Notes: generated by a model from the sequence alone, not told the origin. A stretch of DNA of 64,000 nt from DLKC01 sp002478885 (GCA_046329585.1 JAXLUI010000002.1:744001-808000), one strand, 5' to 3'. Shown: positions 1-8,597, numbered from the stretch's first letter. Numbers and translations: made by a program.

Positions 1-95
1 TATCTGCGCAGTTTAAAAAGGTAACAGGATTAACGCCGAGTTATTTTAAAAAATCAGGGAATAAAAAACGATTATCGTTGGATAAGTTACATTGA
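1..95 (+). CDS. AraC/XylS-family transcription regulator, C-terminal fragment
   Basis: Frame 3 is open from the window edge to a TGA at 93-95. The peptide contains FKKVTGLTPSYFKKS, the typical end of the second helix-turn-helix of AraC-type DNA-binding domains. Only about the last 30 residues are visible, so the effector domain and target are unknown. It reads toward the HEPN-like gene and the metal island but need not regulate them. Confidence 0.75.
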   Translation, partial: SAQFKKVTGLTPSYFKKSGNKKRLSLDKLH

Positions 96-169
96 TTTCA
101 GTTTTTGATACGGATTAAAACCGTTGTGATCAGTTTTCTTTTTCATTTATTAAATTTTATGTATTAGAA

Positions 170-982
170 ATGAATGCGCTTGAAAAATTTGATATTAAAA
201 CAGGAGATTGGACTATTACTTCATCCTCTTTATGTTCTACAGCCTTTTCTTTAGTTAATAACGCAGATTTTTTATATCTTAAAGACAGAACAACAGAATT
301 AATTATATCATACTTTAATCAATGGCGTTTCGTAGTAGATGCTTATGAAAAGCTTTATAATTTATTTTTTGCTCTCAATAATTCAAATGACCAAATAACT
401 GAGGATAGTATTATTACGGAATTTGACAGGATGAGCTTATCCTATGAGGTAGAATTTAAAAACTACGCTTATATTTTTATTGCTGCTTTAAAGTCATTTC
501 TTGATCTATTTACTTGTATTATTGATATTTCTCAAAATCATATTATTAGGGAAGAACACAAGTTGCCTGATTTTTTTAACTATAGTAAAAAGCATAATAA
601 AGAAAATTTTATTGCCGAAATATTTGAACAATATGAAATATGGAGAGACTTAAACAATAGTGAAAACTGGATTGTACCGGTTAAACTTATTCGGGATAAA
701 ATTCTTCATAGAGGCTATTTACTTAAACCTCAAATCGGGTTTCATAGAATTGACAGTCTTCTTATGCAGGCATATAAAGGAAATATGGATGGTGAAGAAA
801 ATGACATTGTTGATATTGGAAAAATGTTTGAAAGCTTTCTATTGCAAGTTCCTATAATGGAAAATAAAATTTCTGAAATCCTGATTGCTAAGATGCCTGT
901 CTTGAGAAATAATCAATTATATGAGGTTACGTTTAAATACGCTGACCTTGCCAATCTCTATGAATTCAATGAGATTAAATAA
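170..982 (+). CDS. Hypothetical protein, possibly HEPN-like (270 aa)
   Basis: I do not recognise the family with certainty. The protein is soluble, predicted mostly helical and has no signal peptide. Residues 172-182 read KLIRDKILHRG, giving an R-x4-H motif (R175, H180) in a helical context. That motif is the catalytic signature of HEPN ribonucleases and related toxin or defence proteins. The DNA is AT-rich compared with the copper genes that follow. It stands alone between an AraC fragment and a repeat arm, and no antitoxin-like partner is visible. The HEPN idea rests on one short motif; a plain hypothetical protein is the safe reading. Confidence 0.6.
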   Translation: MNALEKFDIKTGDWTITSSSLCSTAFSLVNNADFLYLKDRTTELIISYFNQWRFVVDAYEKLYNLFFALNNSNDQITEDSIITEFDRMSLSYEVEFKNYAYIFIAALKSFLDLFTCIIDISQNHIIREEHKLPDFFNYSKKHNKENFIAEIFEQYEIWRDLNNSENWIVPVKLIRDKILHRGYLLKPQIGFHRIDSLLMQAYKGNMDGEENDIVDIGKMFESFLLQVPIMENKISEILIAKMPVLRNNQLYEVTFKYADLANLYEFNEIK

Positions 983-1017
983 ACGATAAAGTTGCTTATT
1001 GAATCCGAACCCTGAAC

Positions 1018-1070
1018 GGATTGCGACGCAACAGGCGATGCTATGAAAAACCTTAGCTGGTATCAAAATT
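1018..1070 (-). repeat. Repeat arm J (island repeat family)
   Basis: A single arm in minus orientation. It carries the core variant ending GTTGCGTCGCAATCC rather than GCACWCTTGTAC, and its outer end is TTTTGATACCAGC. It shares nearly all positions with arm K at 54999-55054, so the two form a subfamily near the two ends of the island. An ATG inside it (1043) opens the copper ATPase frame 36 codons early, but that extension is probably not used. Confidence 0.85.
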
Positions 1071-1150
1071 CTATAACTCTTTTCCATAATACTGTAACAT
1101 TCCTTCTTCAACCGCATCGGAACTTTGACCAATCAATAAAAGATAGTTTT

Positions 1151-3574
1151 ATGAATGGTCAGCATAATCATTTTGAATTACCACTGATAGGCGTAGAAAG
1201 TGAGCACTGTGCTTTGATCGTTGACAAAGCATTTACCAAAGTAAAAGGTATTAAGCAACATCATGTTGATTTGAATAATAGTAAGGCCATTTTTGATACG
1301 GATGAAGATGCAGCAACAATTATAAACGCCGTACAATCTGTAAGAGACCTGGGCTATGATATAGCTTCAGTAAAAAAGCAATTCCCGGTAACCGGTATGA
1401 GTTGCGCTGCCTGTGCATCCAGCGTGGAAAGCATCTTGTCAGCAAAGCAGGGTATTATCAATGCCAATGTAAGCTTTGCCAACAGCAGTGTACAGATAGA
1501 ATATATACCCACTATTATTGAACCGCAGGAAATGAAAACGACACTGCAGGAGATAGGGTACGATATGATTATTGAAGAAACTGAAGAAGCAAAAGAAGAG
1601 TTGAATAATATTCGCAGGCAGCATTATTTACAACTTCGCAGGAAAACCATTTGGGCAATAGCATTATCCATTCCATTGTTTGTTGTGGGTATGTTTTTTA
1701 TGAATATGCCGTATGCCAATTACATTATGTGGGCGTTGGCTACACCAATTGTGTTATGGCCGGGTAGTCAGTTTTTTATGAATGCATACAAACAGGCAAA
1801 ACACCGTTCTGCAAATATGGATACGCTTGTAGCGTTAAGCACCGGCATTGCTTACCTGTTTAGTGTGTTCAATACATTGGCTCCTTCTTTCTGGCACAGC
1901 AAGGGTTTGCATGCGCATGTTTATTTCGAAGCCGCAGGTGTAGTGATCGCTTTTATATTATTAGGTAAGCTGCTGGAAGAAAAAGCAAAAGCAAATACAT
2001 CTTCTGCTATAAAAAGACTAATGGGCCTTCAACCAAAAACAGTAACAATCATTCATGAAGGCGGGCATACAATAGATATACCTATTGCACAGGTAAAAAC
2101 AGGCGATATTATTTTAGTAAAGCCCGGAGAAAAAATACCTGTTGATGGTATTGTAAAGGAAGGCAACAGCTATGTAGATGAAAGCATGATCAGCGGCGAA
2201 CCTGTACCTGTTTCAAAAACAAATGGTTCTCCTGTTTTTGCAGGCACCATTAACCAGAAAGGAAGCTTTCAGTTTATTGCAGAAAAAGTTGGTTCCGATA
2301 CTTTGCTTGCACACATCATAAAAATGGTTAGGCAGGCACAGGGCAGCAAAGCGCCTGTGCAAAAATTGGTAGATAAAATTGCAGGCATCTTTGTTCCTGT
2401 TGTGGTGGGTATTGCGCTGCTTACATTTTTTGCTTGGTGGTCACTTGGTGGCGAAAACGGTATAACACAAGGTTTGCTTGCAATGGTTACTGTGCTGGTG
2501 ATTGCATGCCCCTGTGCGCTTGGCCTGGCAACACCAACTGCTATTATGGTGGGCGTTGGCAAAGGCGCGGAAAATGGCATTCTTATAAAAGATGCGGAGA
2601 GCCTTGAACTGGCGCATAAAATCAATGCTATTGTATTGGATAAAACAGGAACGATAACAGAAGGCAAACCTGTTGTTACAGACATAGAATGGTTTGCTGA
2701 TAACACACAGGAAAGTATCAATATTTTATCAGCACTGGAAAAATCTTCAGAGCATCCTTTAGCTGAAGCGGTAGTGCAATATCTGCAACCATTTGCCCAA
2801 CCTGTTTCACTGCATCATGTTCAATCTTTAACAGGCAGAGGCATTACAGCATCGTTCAATAATATCCCGTACATGATTGGCAATGCAACATTGTTAAGCG
2901 AAAATAATATTACGCTTTCAAACAATGTTGATGCATGGGCCACACAAAAAAGAAACGAAGCAAAAACAGTAGTGTTCTTTGCAGGTGCCAATAAAATACT
3001 GGCCGCTATCGCAATTGCCGATACCATCAAACAATCATCCGCAATGGCTATACAAAATATGCAGTCTATGGGCATTGATGTGTACATGCTTACCGGCGAC
3101 AATCAGCAAACGGCAGCAGCGGTTGCAAAACAGGTGGGCATTATAAATTACAAAGCAGAAGTATTGCCTGCTGATAAAGCAGCATTTATACAACAGTTAC
3201 AGCAACAGGGCAAAACAGTTGCAATGGTTGGCGATGGTATCAACGACAGTCATGCATTGGCGCAGGCCGATGTTAGTATTGCAATGGGCAAAGGCAGTGA
3301 TATTGCGATGGATGTTGCAAAGATGACATTGATCTCATCTGATCTTTCAAAGATCCCGGCCTCAATACGTTTGTCAAAGAAAACGGTGGCAACCATCCGG
3401 CAGAATTTATTCTGGGCATTTATTTATAACATAATTGGTATTCCCGTTGCCGCAGGTGCATTGTATTTTATCAATGGCTTTTTATTAAACCCCATGCTTG
3501 CCGGTGCAGCAATGGCATTAAGCAGTGTGAGTGTAGTAAGTAATAGCCTGCGTTTAAAATGGACGAAGTTATAA
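1151..3574 (+). CDS. copA: Copper-exporting P1B-type ATPase
   Basis: This inner-membrane pump couples ATP hydrolysis to Cu(I)/Ag(I) export from the cytosol. From the chosen ATG the protein has 807 residues: a degenerate N-terminal HMA-like domain without CxxC (about 8-72), an HMA domain with GMSCAAC (C85, C88), then the transmembrane core. The ion-site motif is C453-P454-C455 and the phosphorylation site is D497 in DKTGT. TGDN and GDGIND hinge motifs are present, the latter followed by SHALA instead of the commoner SPALA. An upstream in-frame ATG at 1043 lies inside repeat arm J and would add residues unlike the family, so 1151 is preferred. It is separated from the CopZ-like gene by a peptidase gene lying between repeat arms. 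Confidence 0.95.
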   Translation: MNGQHNHFELPLIGVESEHCALIVDKAFTKVKGIKQHHVDLNNSKAIFDTDEDAATIINAVQSVRDLGYDIASVKKQFPVTGMSCAACASSVESILSAKQGIINANVSFANSSVQIEYIPTIIEPQEMKTTLQEIGYDMIIEETEEAKEELNNIRRQHYLQLRRKTIWAIALSIPLFVVGMFFMNMPYANYIMWALATPIVLWPGSQFFMNAYKQAKHRSANMDTLVALSTGIAYLFSVFNTLAPSFWHSKGLHAHVYFEAAGVVIAFILLGKLLEEKAKANTSSAIKRLMGLQPKTVTIIHEGGHTIDIPIAQVKTGDIILVKPGEKIPVDGIVKEGNSYVDESMISGEPVPVSKTNGSPVFAGTINQKGSFQFIAEKVGSDTLLAHIIKMVRQAQGSKAPVQKLVDKIAGIFVPVVVGIALLTFFAWWSLGGENGITQGLLAMVTVLVIACPCALGLATPTAIMVGVGKGAENGILIKDAESLELAHKINAIVLDKTGTITEGKPVVTDIEWFADNTQESINILSALEKSSEHPLAEAVVQYLQPFAQPVSLHHVQSLTGRGITASFNNIPYMIGNATLLSENNITLSNNVDAWATQKRNEAKTVVFFAGANKILAAIAIADTIKQSSAMAIQNMQSMGIDVYMLTGDNQQTAAAVAKQVGIINYKAEVLPADKAAFIQQLQQQGKTVAMVGDGINDSHALAQADVSIAMGKGSDIAMDVAKMTLISSDLSKIPASIRLSKKTVATIRQNLFWAFIYNIIGIPVAAGALYFINGFLLNPMLAGAAMALSSVSVVSNSLRLKWTKL

Positions 3575-3580
3575 AAGATA

Positions 3581-3639
3581 TTTTTTATGAGCCAGGCTGA
3601 AGAATAGGAATTGAGCATCGTTGCGTCGCACTCCTGTGC
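3581..3639 (+). repeat. Repeat arm L
   Basis: A plus-oriented arm: outer end TTTTTTATGAGCCAGGC, core GTTGCGTCGCACTCCTGTGC. It lies right after the copper ATPase stop and ends two bases before the stop codon of the convergent peptidase gene. With the decayed minus arm at 4709-4755 it brackets that gene. Confidence 0.9.
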
Positions 3640-3641
3640 GA

Positions 3642-4631
3642 TTAAGCTTTCCGCATCTTTTTATTTTCCATAGCCACTTCGTTTTTAATAAAAAGATACA
3701 TTTCTTTAAAATCTTTAACCGCTTTAGGCCATGAATAATATTTTGAAAACTGATTGTCCCAAAGTTTAAATGCTAATGCAGCCATACCCCAAATAGGATC
3801 ATCTGCTTTTGCATCTAATGTTATCAAAAAACTATGTATTCTTTCGTCAGTATCTGGATGAGAATTATTTGAAGTTTCTTTTTTAAAGAAAAGTAAGCAA
3901 CAGAGCCCGATTAAAATACCCGCACTTATAGATTTTTGCGTTTCGTTTGTTGCTCCAGAAAGCATTAATTCTATGGCCCTTGCATCAGCTTCTTTTTCAA
4001 ATCTTATACTATCTGCCAATGAAGTTTTTCCATTTATTTTTTTATCAATATGCTCCTTTTCAACGTGAGCATATTCATGACACAAAATGAAAGTCATGGC
4101 ATATACAAAAATTGAATTTGATCTGTGAACGAAAAACTCATCATGCTTGTAATAGTCTTCAGGGTTGGGTAAATAATCTTTATCCCAAACTGTAAAAAAT
4201 TTTATAAGCGAAATCCCGTAATTAAATAGCTCCTGTGTTTTTTCAATTCGAGAATAATCAATAATATTTTTCTCTTTATTTAAAAAAAGATTTTGACTTG
4301 GTTTGGCAACAGCCTCATCGTATAAAACGAATAATGAATAAGAAATACACCAAACGTATGAAGCAAAAGTTTCATGAATATGAATTTTCTTATCACTGTC
4401 AACAAAAGGCGTCTGAATATGTCCATCTATCTTAAAACAGATTGGCTCTTCATTTATGTAATAGCCTATTCCAAGTTTGAGCCCTTTTTCAAAAATTGAA
4501 TCAATCATCACTTTAAGAAATGTAGAGTTAGCATTTTCGAAGTGAAAAATAATATTGTGCTGAAGAACTCTTATAGGTTGTGTACCCACATGACTTGGTG
4601 AAAGCCTGTTCACTTTTTGCAAACTATCCAT
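3642..4631 (-). CDS. HExxH zinc metallopeptidase, possibly Lit/U49-like (329 aa)
   Basis: Residues 185-189 are HEYAH, a HExxH zinc-binding and catalytic motif in a hydrophobic helix (FILCHEYAHVEKEH). It is followed by EKEADARA around 212-219, the usual place of the third zinc ligand in gluzincins. There is no signal peptide, so it is probably cytosolic. Size and layout resemble the peptidase U49 (Lit) family, whose E. coli member cleaves EF-Tu during phage exclusion; a generic M48-like or ImmA-like peptidase cannot be excluded. It has no metal-resistance logic of its own, is antisense to its neighbours, and sits between two inverted repeat arms inside the copper cluster. Confidence 0.7.
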   Translation of the reverse strand: MDSLQKVNRLSPSHVGTQPIRVLQHNIIFHFENANSTFLKVMIDSIFEKGLKLGIGYYINEEPICFKIDGHIQTPFVDSDKKIHIHETFASYVWCISYSLFVLYDEAVAKPSQNLFLNKEKNIIDYSRIEKTQELFNYGISLIKFFTVWDKDYLPNPEDYYKHDEFFVHRSNSIFVYAMTFILCHEYAHVEKEHIDKKINGKTSLADSIRFEKEADARAIELMLSGATNETQKSISAGILIGLCCLLFFKKETSNNSHPDTDERIHSFLITLDAKADDPIWGMAALAFKLWDNQFSKYYSWPKAVKDFKEMYLFIKNEVAMENKKMRKA

Positions 4632-4708
4632 TTAATATCTCATTTTTGAATTGCTGCAAGGTAAAAAAATGCTTTCGTTTTTTATAATCATTCAAATTTA
4701 AACTGCGC

Positions 4709-4755
4709 ATGATTGCGACGGAAGAAAATCTTCCTTCACCCTTGTCATAAACACT
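4709..4755 (-). repeat. Strongly decayed repeat arm
   Basis: Read on the minus strand, the outer part TTATGACAAGGGTGAAGGA resembles arms D and L, and the core is reduced to CCGTCGCAATC. The match is partial and could be chance. If real, it closes an inverted pair with arm L around the peptidase gene. Confidence 0.4.
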
Positions 4756-4826
4756 TCCTTATTTTTTCAACATAATTATATAAATCATTCCCATAATAAT
4801 GTAACAATACCCGCATACAACCAAAG

Positions 4827-4834
4827 TAGCTTTG
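4827..4834 (+). promoter_or_regulatory. Possible Bacteroidota -7 promoter box
   Basis: TAGCTTTG matches the Bacteroidota -7 consensus TAnnTTTG and lies 20 bases before the ATG of the copper chaperone gene. I see no convincing TTG box about 19 bases upstream. Confidence 0.35.
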
Positions 4835-4854
4835 TGCTATAAAATTGATGAATC

Positions 4855-5070
4855 ATGGAAACATTACAATTTAAAACGAATATCAATTGCAGCGGATGTG
4901 TGGCTAAAGTAACACCCCGGTTAAATGAAACAACGGGTATTGCTCAATGGAATATAGACACCAATAATCCCGACAAGATACTTACCGTACAAACAGAAGC
5001 CGCATCGAAAGAACAGGTAATAGAAGCAGTGAAAAAGGCAGGTTTTAAAATTGAAGCATTGACAAATTAA
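4855..5070 (+). CDS. CopZ-like heavy-metal chaperone (single HMA domain)
   Basis: A 71-residue soluble protein that is one HMA domain. NCSGC gives the metal-binding cysteines C12 and C15, and the end EAVKKAGFKIE is the typical last strand. Such proteins carry Cu(I) in the cytosol and pass it to P1B ATPases, here probably the copper ATPase at 1151-3574 or the CPH-type pump at 19725-21791. It is the first gene of a short run of small metal proteins on the plus strand. Confidence 0.9.
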   Translation: METLQFKTNINCSGCVAKVTPRLNETTGIAQWNIDTNNPDKILTVQTEAASKEQVIEAVKKAGFKIEALTN

Positions 5071-5147
5071 GCTTAGATATTTTCAGTAAAAGCCGTAGAG
5101 TATAATATTGACGGGCTTTGCAGTAATTTTACAACTCAAACGAATAC

Positions 5148-5231
5148 ATGACAATTGCTAAATCCATAGGGCAATTTTTCTGGCGTATCTTCAAAGCAGT
5201 TATTGTTAGAAAGAAAGATTGTTGTAAATAA
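5148..5231 (+). CDS. Tiny basic peptide ending in Cys-Cys, copy 1 (27 aa)
   Basis: A 27-codon ORF (ATG 5148, TAA 5229-5231) whose C-terminal half reads FKAVIVRKKDCCK. A second ORF at 16647-16721 ends FKAVFIRKKKCCH. The two share an aromatic/basic helix, the RKK cluster and a terminal Cys-Cys pair, but little else. This one lies 63 bases before a secreted HYC_CC_PP-like protein, and the other lies 10 bases before the multicopper oxidase. Repetition at two copper-gene starts argues that it is real. Roles to consider are a copper-sensing leader peptide or a membrane-bound Cu(I) ligand. The function is unknown. Confidence 0.6.
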   Translation: MTIAKSIGQFFWRIFKAVIVRKKDCCK

Positions 5232-5294
5232 AATGTTACTTTGTCGTCAATAGGATAATTGTACAAGGCTAATTTTTGTAATATTGTATCAGCA

Positions 5295-5681
5295 ATGAAA
5301 AAACTCGCTACTATATTATTAACTGTCATTTACATGCTTTCCACAGCAGGAATAGCTATAAGCCAGTTTTATTGTTGTAGCAAGCTGAAAGAGGTTAACT
5401 TCTCATTGACCAGCACAGATTACAAAACCTGTAAGAATGATGCAAAGGATGATGGTTGCTGCAAAACAACCCATCAATACGCCAAAGTAAAAGATGCGCA
5501 TATTTCTGCTGATGATGTTTCTTTTCCAGAAAAATACTTTTCTGTTATTCACACCGGCTTCCCGGTATTTGAATTAATTACGCCTGAAAAACAACAGGCT
5601 GTTACAGCAAACAATATCAATGCACCGCCTTTAATACCAGGCAATCCTATTTATATCTTCAACTGCACGTACAGAATTTAA
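5295..5681 (+). CDS. HYC_CC_PP-like secreted cysteine-rich protein
   Basis: A 128-residue protein with a signal peptide (MKKLATILLTVIYMLSTAG...). The mature part has FYCCSKL, then DGCCK near the middle and a late APPLIP. The arrangement YC...CC...PP matches the small Bacteroidota family named after those motifs, often found near copper genes. The biochemical role is not established; cysteine pairs suggest periplasmic metal binding. The start is the ATG at 5295, because the upstream frame lacks a signal peptide. It follows the Cys-Cys peptide. Confidence 0.75.
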   Translation: MKKLATILLTVIYMLSTAGIAISQFYCCSKLKEVNFSLTSTDYKTCKNDAKDDGCCKTTHQYAKVKDAHISADDVSFPEKYFSVIHTGFPVFELITPEKQQAVTANNINAPPLIPGNPIYIFNCTYRI

Positions 5682-5830
5682 TACCCTATATTCTTATTTC
5701 ATTCCTTTTATATCACGCATTACCGTGATTACTTTTTCTCTTTTTAATAATTATTTCTACTTATTGAATTGGTCATAAGGATGCATTGCATGTATCACTT
5801 ATGCAATTATTCACTTTTAAATTTTATACA

Positions 5831-6202
5831 ATGAAAACGTGTAAAACACTCTTCATTGCACTGATTGCAATGATTACATTTCATACCGCTAATGCACAAA
5901 GCGACAAAACACAAAGAACACCCGGCATTAAAACGCAAACCATCAAAGTATCCGGCACATGCGATATGGATAAACGCCGCATCGAAACCGCTGCATACAC
6001 AGTAAAAGGCGTAAAGTCCGCTGTATGGGATCAGTATGCCCAAGTGCTTACTTTAAAATACAGCGTCTTTAAAAAAGATGCTGCAAGCAATGTTCAAAAG
6101 AAAATAGCCTTAGCAGGTAATGATACAGAGCAGTATAAAGCTGATGATGCAGCATATCAAAGTCTGCCTGAATGCTGCCATTATCAAAGAAGACAATCTT
6201 AA
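5831..6202 (+). CDS. Secreted HMA-like protein lacking the full CxxC site
   Basis: A 123-residue protein with a clear signal peptide ending ...HTANAQ. The body has the fold pattern of an HMA domain (TIKVSGTCDMDKRRIE ... AYTVKGVKSAVWDQYAQVLTLKY), but the metal loop holds CDMD instead of CxxC, leaving one cysteine. The protein ends with CCHYQRR. Proteins like this occur in Bacteroidota beside copper and cation efflux genes; a periplasmic metal-handling role is inferred. A strong hairpin terminator follows ten bases after the stop. Confidence 0.75.
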   Translation: MKTCKTLFIALIAMITFHTANAQSDKTQRTPGIKTQTIKVSGTCDMDKRRIETAAYTVKGVKSAVWDQYAQVLTLKYSVFKKDAASNVQKKIALAGNDTEQYKADDAAYQSLPECCHYQRRQS

Positions 6203-6211
6203 AATCAAATG

Positions 6212-6243
6212 CCTGTCAGCACGGCTGCTGACAGGTTTCTTTT
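6212..6243 (+). terminator. Rho-independent terminator
   Basis: A perfect 10-bp stem, CCTGTCAGCA/TGCTGACAGG, with a 4-base loop is followed by TTTCTTTTA. It ends the transcription unit of the small metal-binding genes. Confidence 0.85.
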
Positions 6244-6264
6244 ATCACTCATAAATGAACTAAA

Positions 6265-6699
6265 ATGAAAAAACTTTTTATACTGCTGGTTATACTTGCA
6301 ACATCTGTTGCGTCTTTCGCCCAGCAAAAAGATTCTCTCATGCAACCCATGCAGGATTCTGTAATGAAAGTAGTATATACCTGCGGTATGCATCCTGAAG
6401 TAATGCTTGACAAAGGCGGTAGATGCCCCAAATGCGGAATGGAACTGGTAGCAACAGAAATTAAAGTTGCAGCAAAAGACAAGTATTCATGCCCTTTGCA
6501 TGCTGATGTTGTCAGCGATAAGCCAGGTAAATGTTCAAAGTGCGGCACAAGCCTTACCCTTTCTAAAAAAGAGGAAATGAAAATGAAAGTAATGGGTATT
6601 TATACCTGTCCTATGCATGCTGATGTAACGAGTGATAAACCAGGCAAATGTTCCAAATGCGGTATGGATCTCGTAAAGAAAAAACCATCTGGAAAATAA
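6265..6699 (+). CDS. Secreted protein with three heavy-metal-binding (HMBD) modules
   Basis: A 144-residue protein with a signal peptide ending ASFAQ, then three copies of the YTCxMHP...CPxCGM-type zinc-ribbon-like module at about 38-61, 74-97 and 113-136. The middle copy is degenerate (YSCPLHA, CSKCGTSL). The module is usually found at the N-terminus of CusB adaptors and some P1B ATPases, where it is thought to bind Cu/Ag. Here it is the whole mature protein, suggesting a periplasmic metal sponge or shuttle for the RND pump encoded just downstream. Confidence 0.85.
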   Translation: MKKLFILLVILATSVASFAQQKDSLMQPMQDSVMKVVYTCGMHPEVMLDKGGRCPKCGMELVATEIKVAAKDKYSCPLHADVVSDKPGKCSKCGTSLTLSKKEEMKMKVMGIYTCPMHADVTSDKPGKCSKCGMDLVKKKPSGK

Positions 6700-6753
6700 C
6701 ACACATTTTAAAATCTAACAACTCCATATTTCATTTATTCAAATTCAAAACAC

Positions 6754-7035
6754 ATGAAAAAAACGATCATCATCAGCGCCTTTTCGTTAACAGCTATTTT
6801 TTTCGCAGCATGTTCCGGCGGTTCAGCTACCGAAGAAAGTAAAGACACGGCAACAGTAGCAATGCCTTCTGTTGATACTGCTACTGCAAACATGATAGCA
6901 GCAGTAAAATACACCTGCTCCATGCACCCTGAAGTTATTTCAGATACAGCAGGTAAGTGCCCTAAATGTGGAATGGATATGGTTCCGATTAAGGACAGTA
7001 CGATGAGCATGGGTAAGGACAGTATGATGAAATAG
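6754..7035 (+). CDS. Lipoprotein with one HMBD module
   Basis: A 93-residue protein with a lipoprotein signal (IFFAAC, lipidated Cys20), a Ser/Thr/Ala-rich linker, one metal module at about 52-76 (YTCSMHPEV ... CPKCGMDM) and a methionine-rich tail (STMSMGKDSMMK). The Met residues could be extra Cu(I) ligands. It lies 54 bases after the three-module protein and upstream of the CusA gene, from which repeat arm D separates it. A membrane-anchored periplasmic metal binder is the likely role. Confidence 0.8.
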   Translation: MKKTIIISAFSLTAIFFAACSGGSATEESKDTATVAMPSVDTATANMIAAVKYTCSMHPEVISDTAGKCPKCGMDMVPIKDSTMSMGKDSMMK

Positions 7036-7104
7036 ATGCAACAGGCAATTGGCAATACACAAAACTGAATAGCCTGTTACCTGGAATGAAAAATGAAGTG
7101 ATTG

Positions 7105-7160
7105 ATTTATGTACCGGGCTGAAGAATAAGCATGACGATTCCGTTGCGTCGCACACTTCA
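7105..7160 (+). repeat. Repeat arm D
   Basis: A plus arm with outer end TTATGTACCGGGC and core GTTGCGTCGCACACTTCAAC. It occupies most of the 228-base gap between the HMBD lipoprotein and the first cusA fragment. The rest of the gap (7161-7263) is AT-rich and shows no gene. Confidence 0.9.
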
Positions 7161-7263
7161 ACGCTTTGCTATTTTTTAGCATTAATACAAATCATACTAT
7201 TATAATAACAGGGAATGTAATTGTTCACTGCATATTGCCAATTGCCCATTAAAACAAAACAAC

Positions 7264-8544
7264 ATGGTTCAAAAACTTATTGCACTCGCTTTGCGCAACA
7301 GGCTTATAGTGCTGCTGATTGCAGCAGGCCTGTTTGCGTGGGGCTTTTATTCGGTTAAGCAAAACCCGATAGATGCTATTCCTGACCTTTCAGAAAACCA
7401 GGTGATTGTTTTTACAGAATGGATGGGCCGTAGTCCGCAGATCATGGAAGACCAGGTTACCTATCCTCTGGTAAGTAACCTGCAGGGTATTCCTAAAGTA
7501 AAAAACATACGCGGTACTTCTATGTTCGGGATGAGTTTTGTGTATGTGATCTTTGAAGATGATGTAGATACTTATTGGGCAAGAACACGTGTACTGGAAA
7601 GATTGAATTATGCGCAGCGTTTATTACCACAGGGCATTACACCAACTCTTGGCCCTGATGGCACAGGTGTGGGACATATTTTCTGGTATCATCTTGATGC
7701 CCCCCAAATGGATCTTGGAGAACAAAGGGCTTTACAGGACTGGTATGTAAAATTTGCTTTGCAAACGGTTCCGGGTGTGGCTGAAGTGGCATCGTATGGA
7801 GGTTTCGAAAAACAGTACCAGCTTGTTGTTGACCCGGTGAAACTGCAGTTCTATAATATTTCATTGATGGATGTTATGAACAAAGTAAAAGCAAACAACA
7901 ATGATGTAGGCGGCAGAAAATTTGAAATGAGTGATATGGCTTATATCATTCGTGGGCTGGGATATATAAAGAGTAAAGATGACCTGGAAAGTGTTGCTGT
8001 AGGTAATTACAACGGCATTCCTGTAAGGGTAAAAGATATTGGTACAGTGCAAATGGGTGGTGATCTGCGGCTGGGCATTTTTGATAACAACGGTGAAGGT
8101 GAAGTGGTCGGAGGCATAGTAGTGATGCGTTATGGAGAGAATGCGGATAAAGTAATTACAGCTATAAAAAATAAAATGGGTGATGTACAGAAAGGATTAC
8201 CCGATGGCGTAAGTTTTAAAATTGATTATGACAGAAGTACCCTTATTGAAGCAGCTATTGATAATATCAAAGAAAAACTGCTGGAAGAAATAAGTGTTGT
8301 GTGTATCATCGTTGTAATATTTCTCTATCACTGGCGCAGCGCATTAAGCATCATCATACAAATTCCCATCACTATTGCTATCAGTTTTATTTTATTAAAC
8401 GCATTTGGGCTTTCTTCCAATATCATGTCATTAACGGGCATTGCATTGGCAATAGGTGTTATTGTAGACAATGGTATTATCATGGCAGAAAATGCATACA
8501 GAAATTTAGCGGAGTATCAGAATGATCATACACCCGATTCTTAA
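7264..8544 (+). CDS. cusA: CusA/CzcA-type RND pump, N-terminal part of a split gene
   Basis: This is the first 426 residues of a CusA-like heavy-metal RND exporter, about 40% of the usual 1040-1060. It starts MVQKLIALALRNRL and has the family features PIDAIPDLSENQ and the TM4 segment GIALAIGVIVDNGIIMAENA at about 391-411, with the proton-relay Asp. It stops at a TAA in the cytoplasmic loop that joins TM4 to TM5. The rest of the pump is encoded in another frame from 8663, and a repeat arm lies in between. In frame after the stop, 47 more codons stay open through the arm. It may work as a two-part protein because the break lies in a loop, or it may be a pseudogene. Confidence 0.85.
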   Translation: MVQKLIALALRNRLIVLLIAAGLFAWGFYSVKQNPIDAIPDLSENQVIVFTEWMGRSPQIMEDQVTYPLVSNLQGIPKVKNIRGTSMFGMSFVYVIFEDDVDTYWARTRVLERLNYAQRLLPQGITPTLGPDGTGVGHIFWYHLDAPQMDLGEQRALQDWYVKFALQTVPGVAEVASYGGFEKQYQLVVDPVKLQFYNISLMDVMNKVKANNNDVGGRKFEMSDMAYIIRGLGYIKSKDDLESVAVGNYNGIPVRVKDIGTVQMGGDLRLGIFDNNGEGEVVGGIVVMRYGENADKVITAIKNKMGDVQKGLPDGVSFKIDYDRSTLIEAAIDNIKEKLLEEISVVCIIVVIFLYHWRSALSIIIQIPITIAISFILLNAFGLSSNIMSLTGIALAIGVIVDNGIIMAENAYRNLAEYQNDHTPDS

Positions 8545-8597
8545 ATGCTCAGTAAAGAGTTGAACGCACAAGACATGCCGTTGCATAAAGCTATGGC

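Noticed and set aside
2269..2721. Long antisense frames within the P-type ATPase genes (also 20636-21133 and 29211-29549)
   Set aside because: They are shadows of strongly coding DNA on the other strand.
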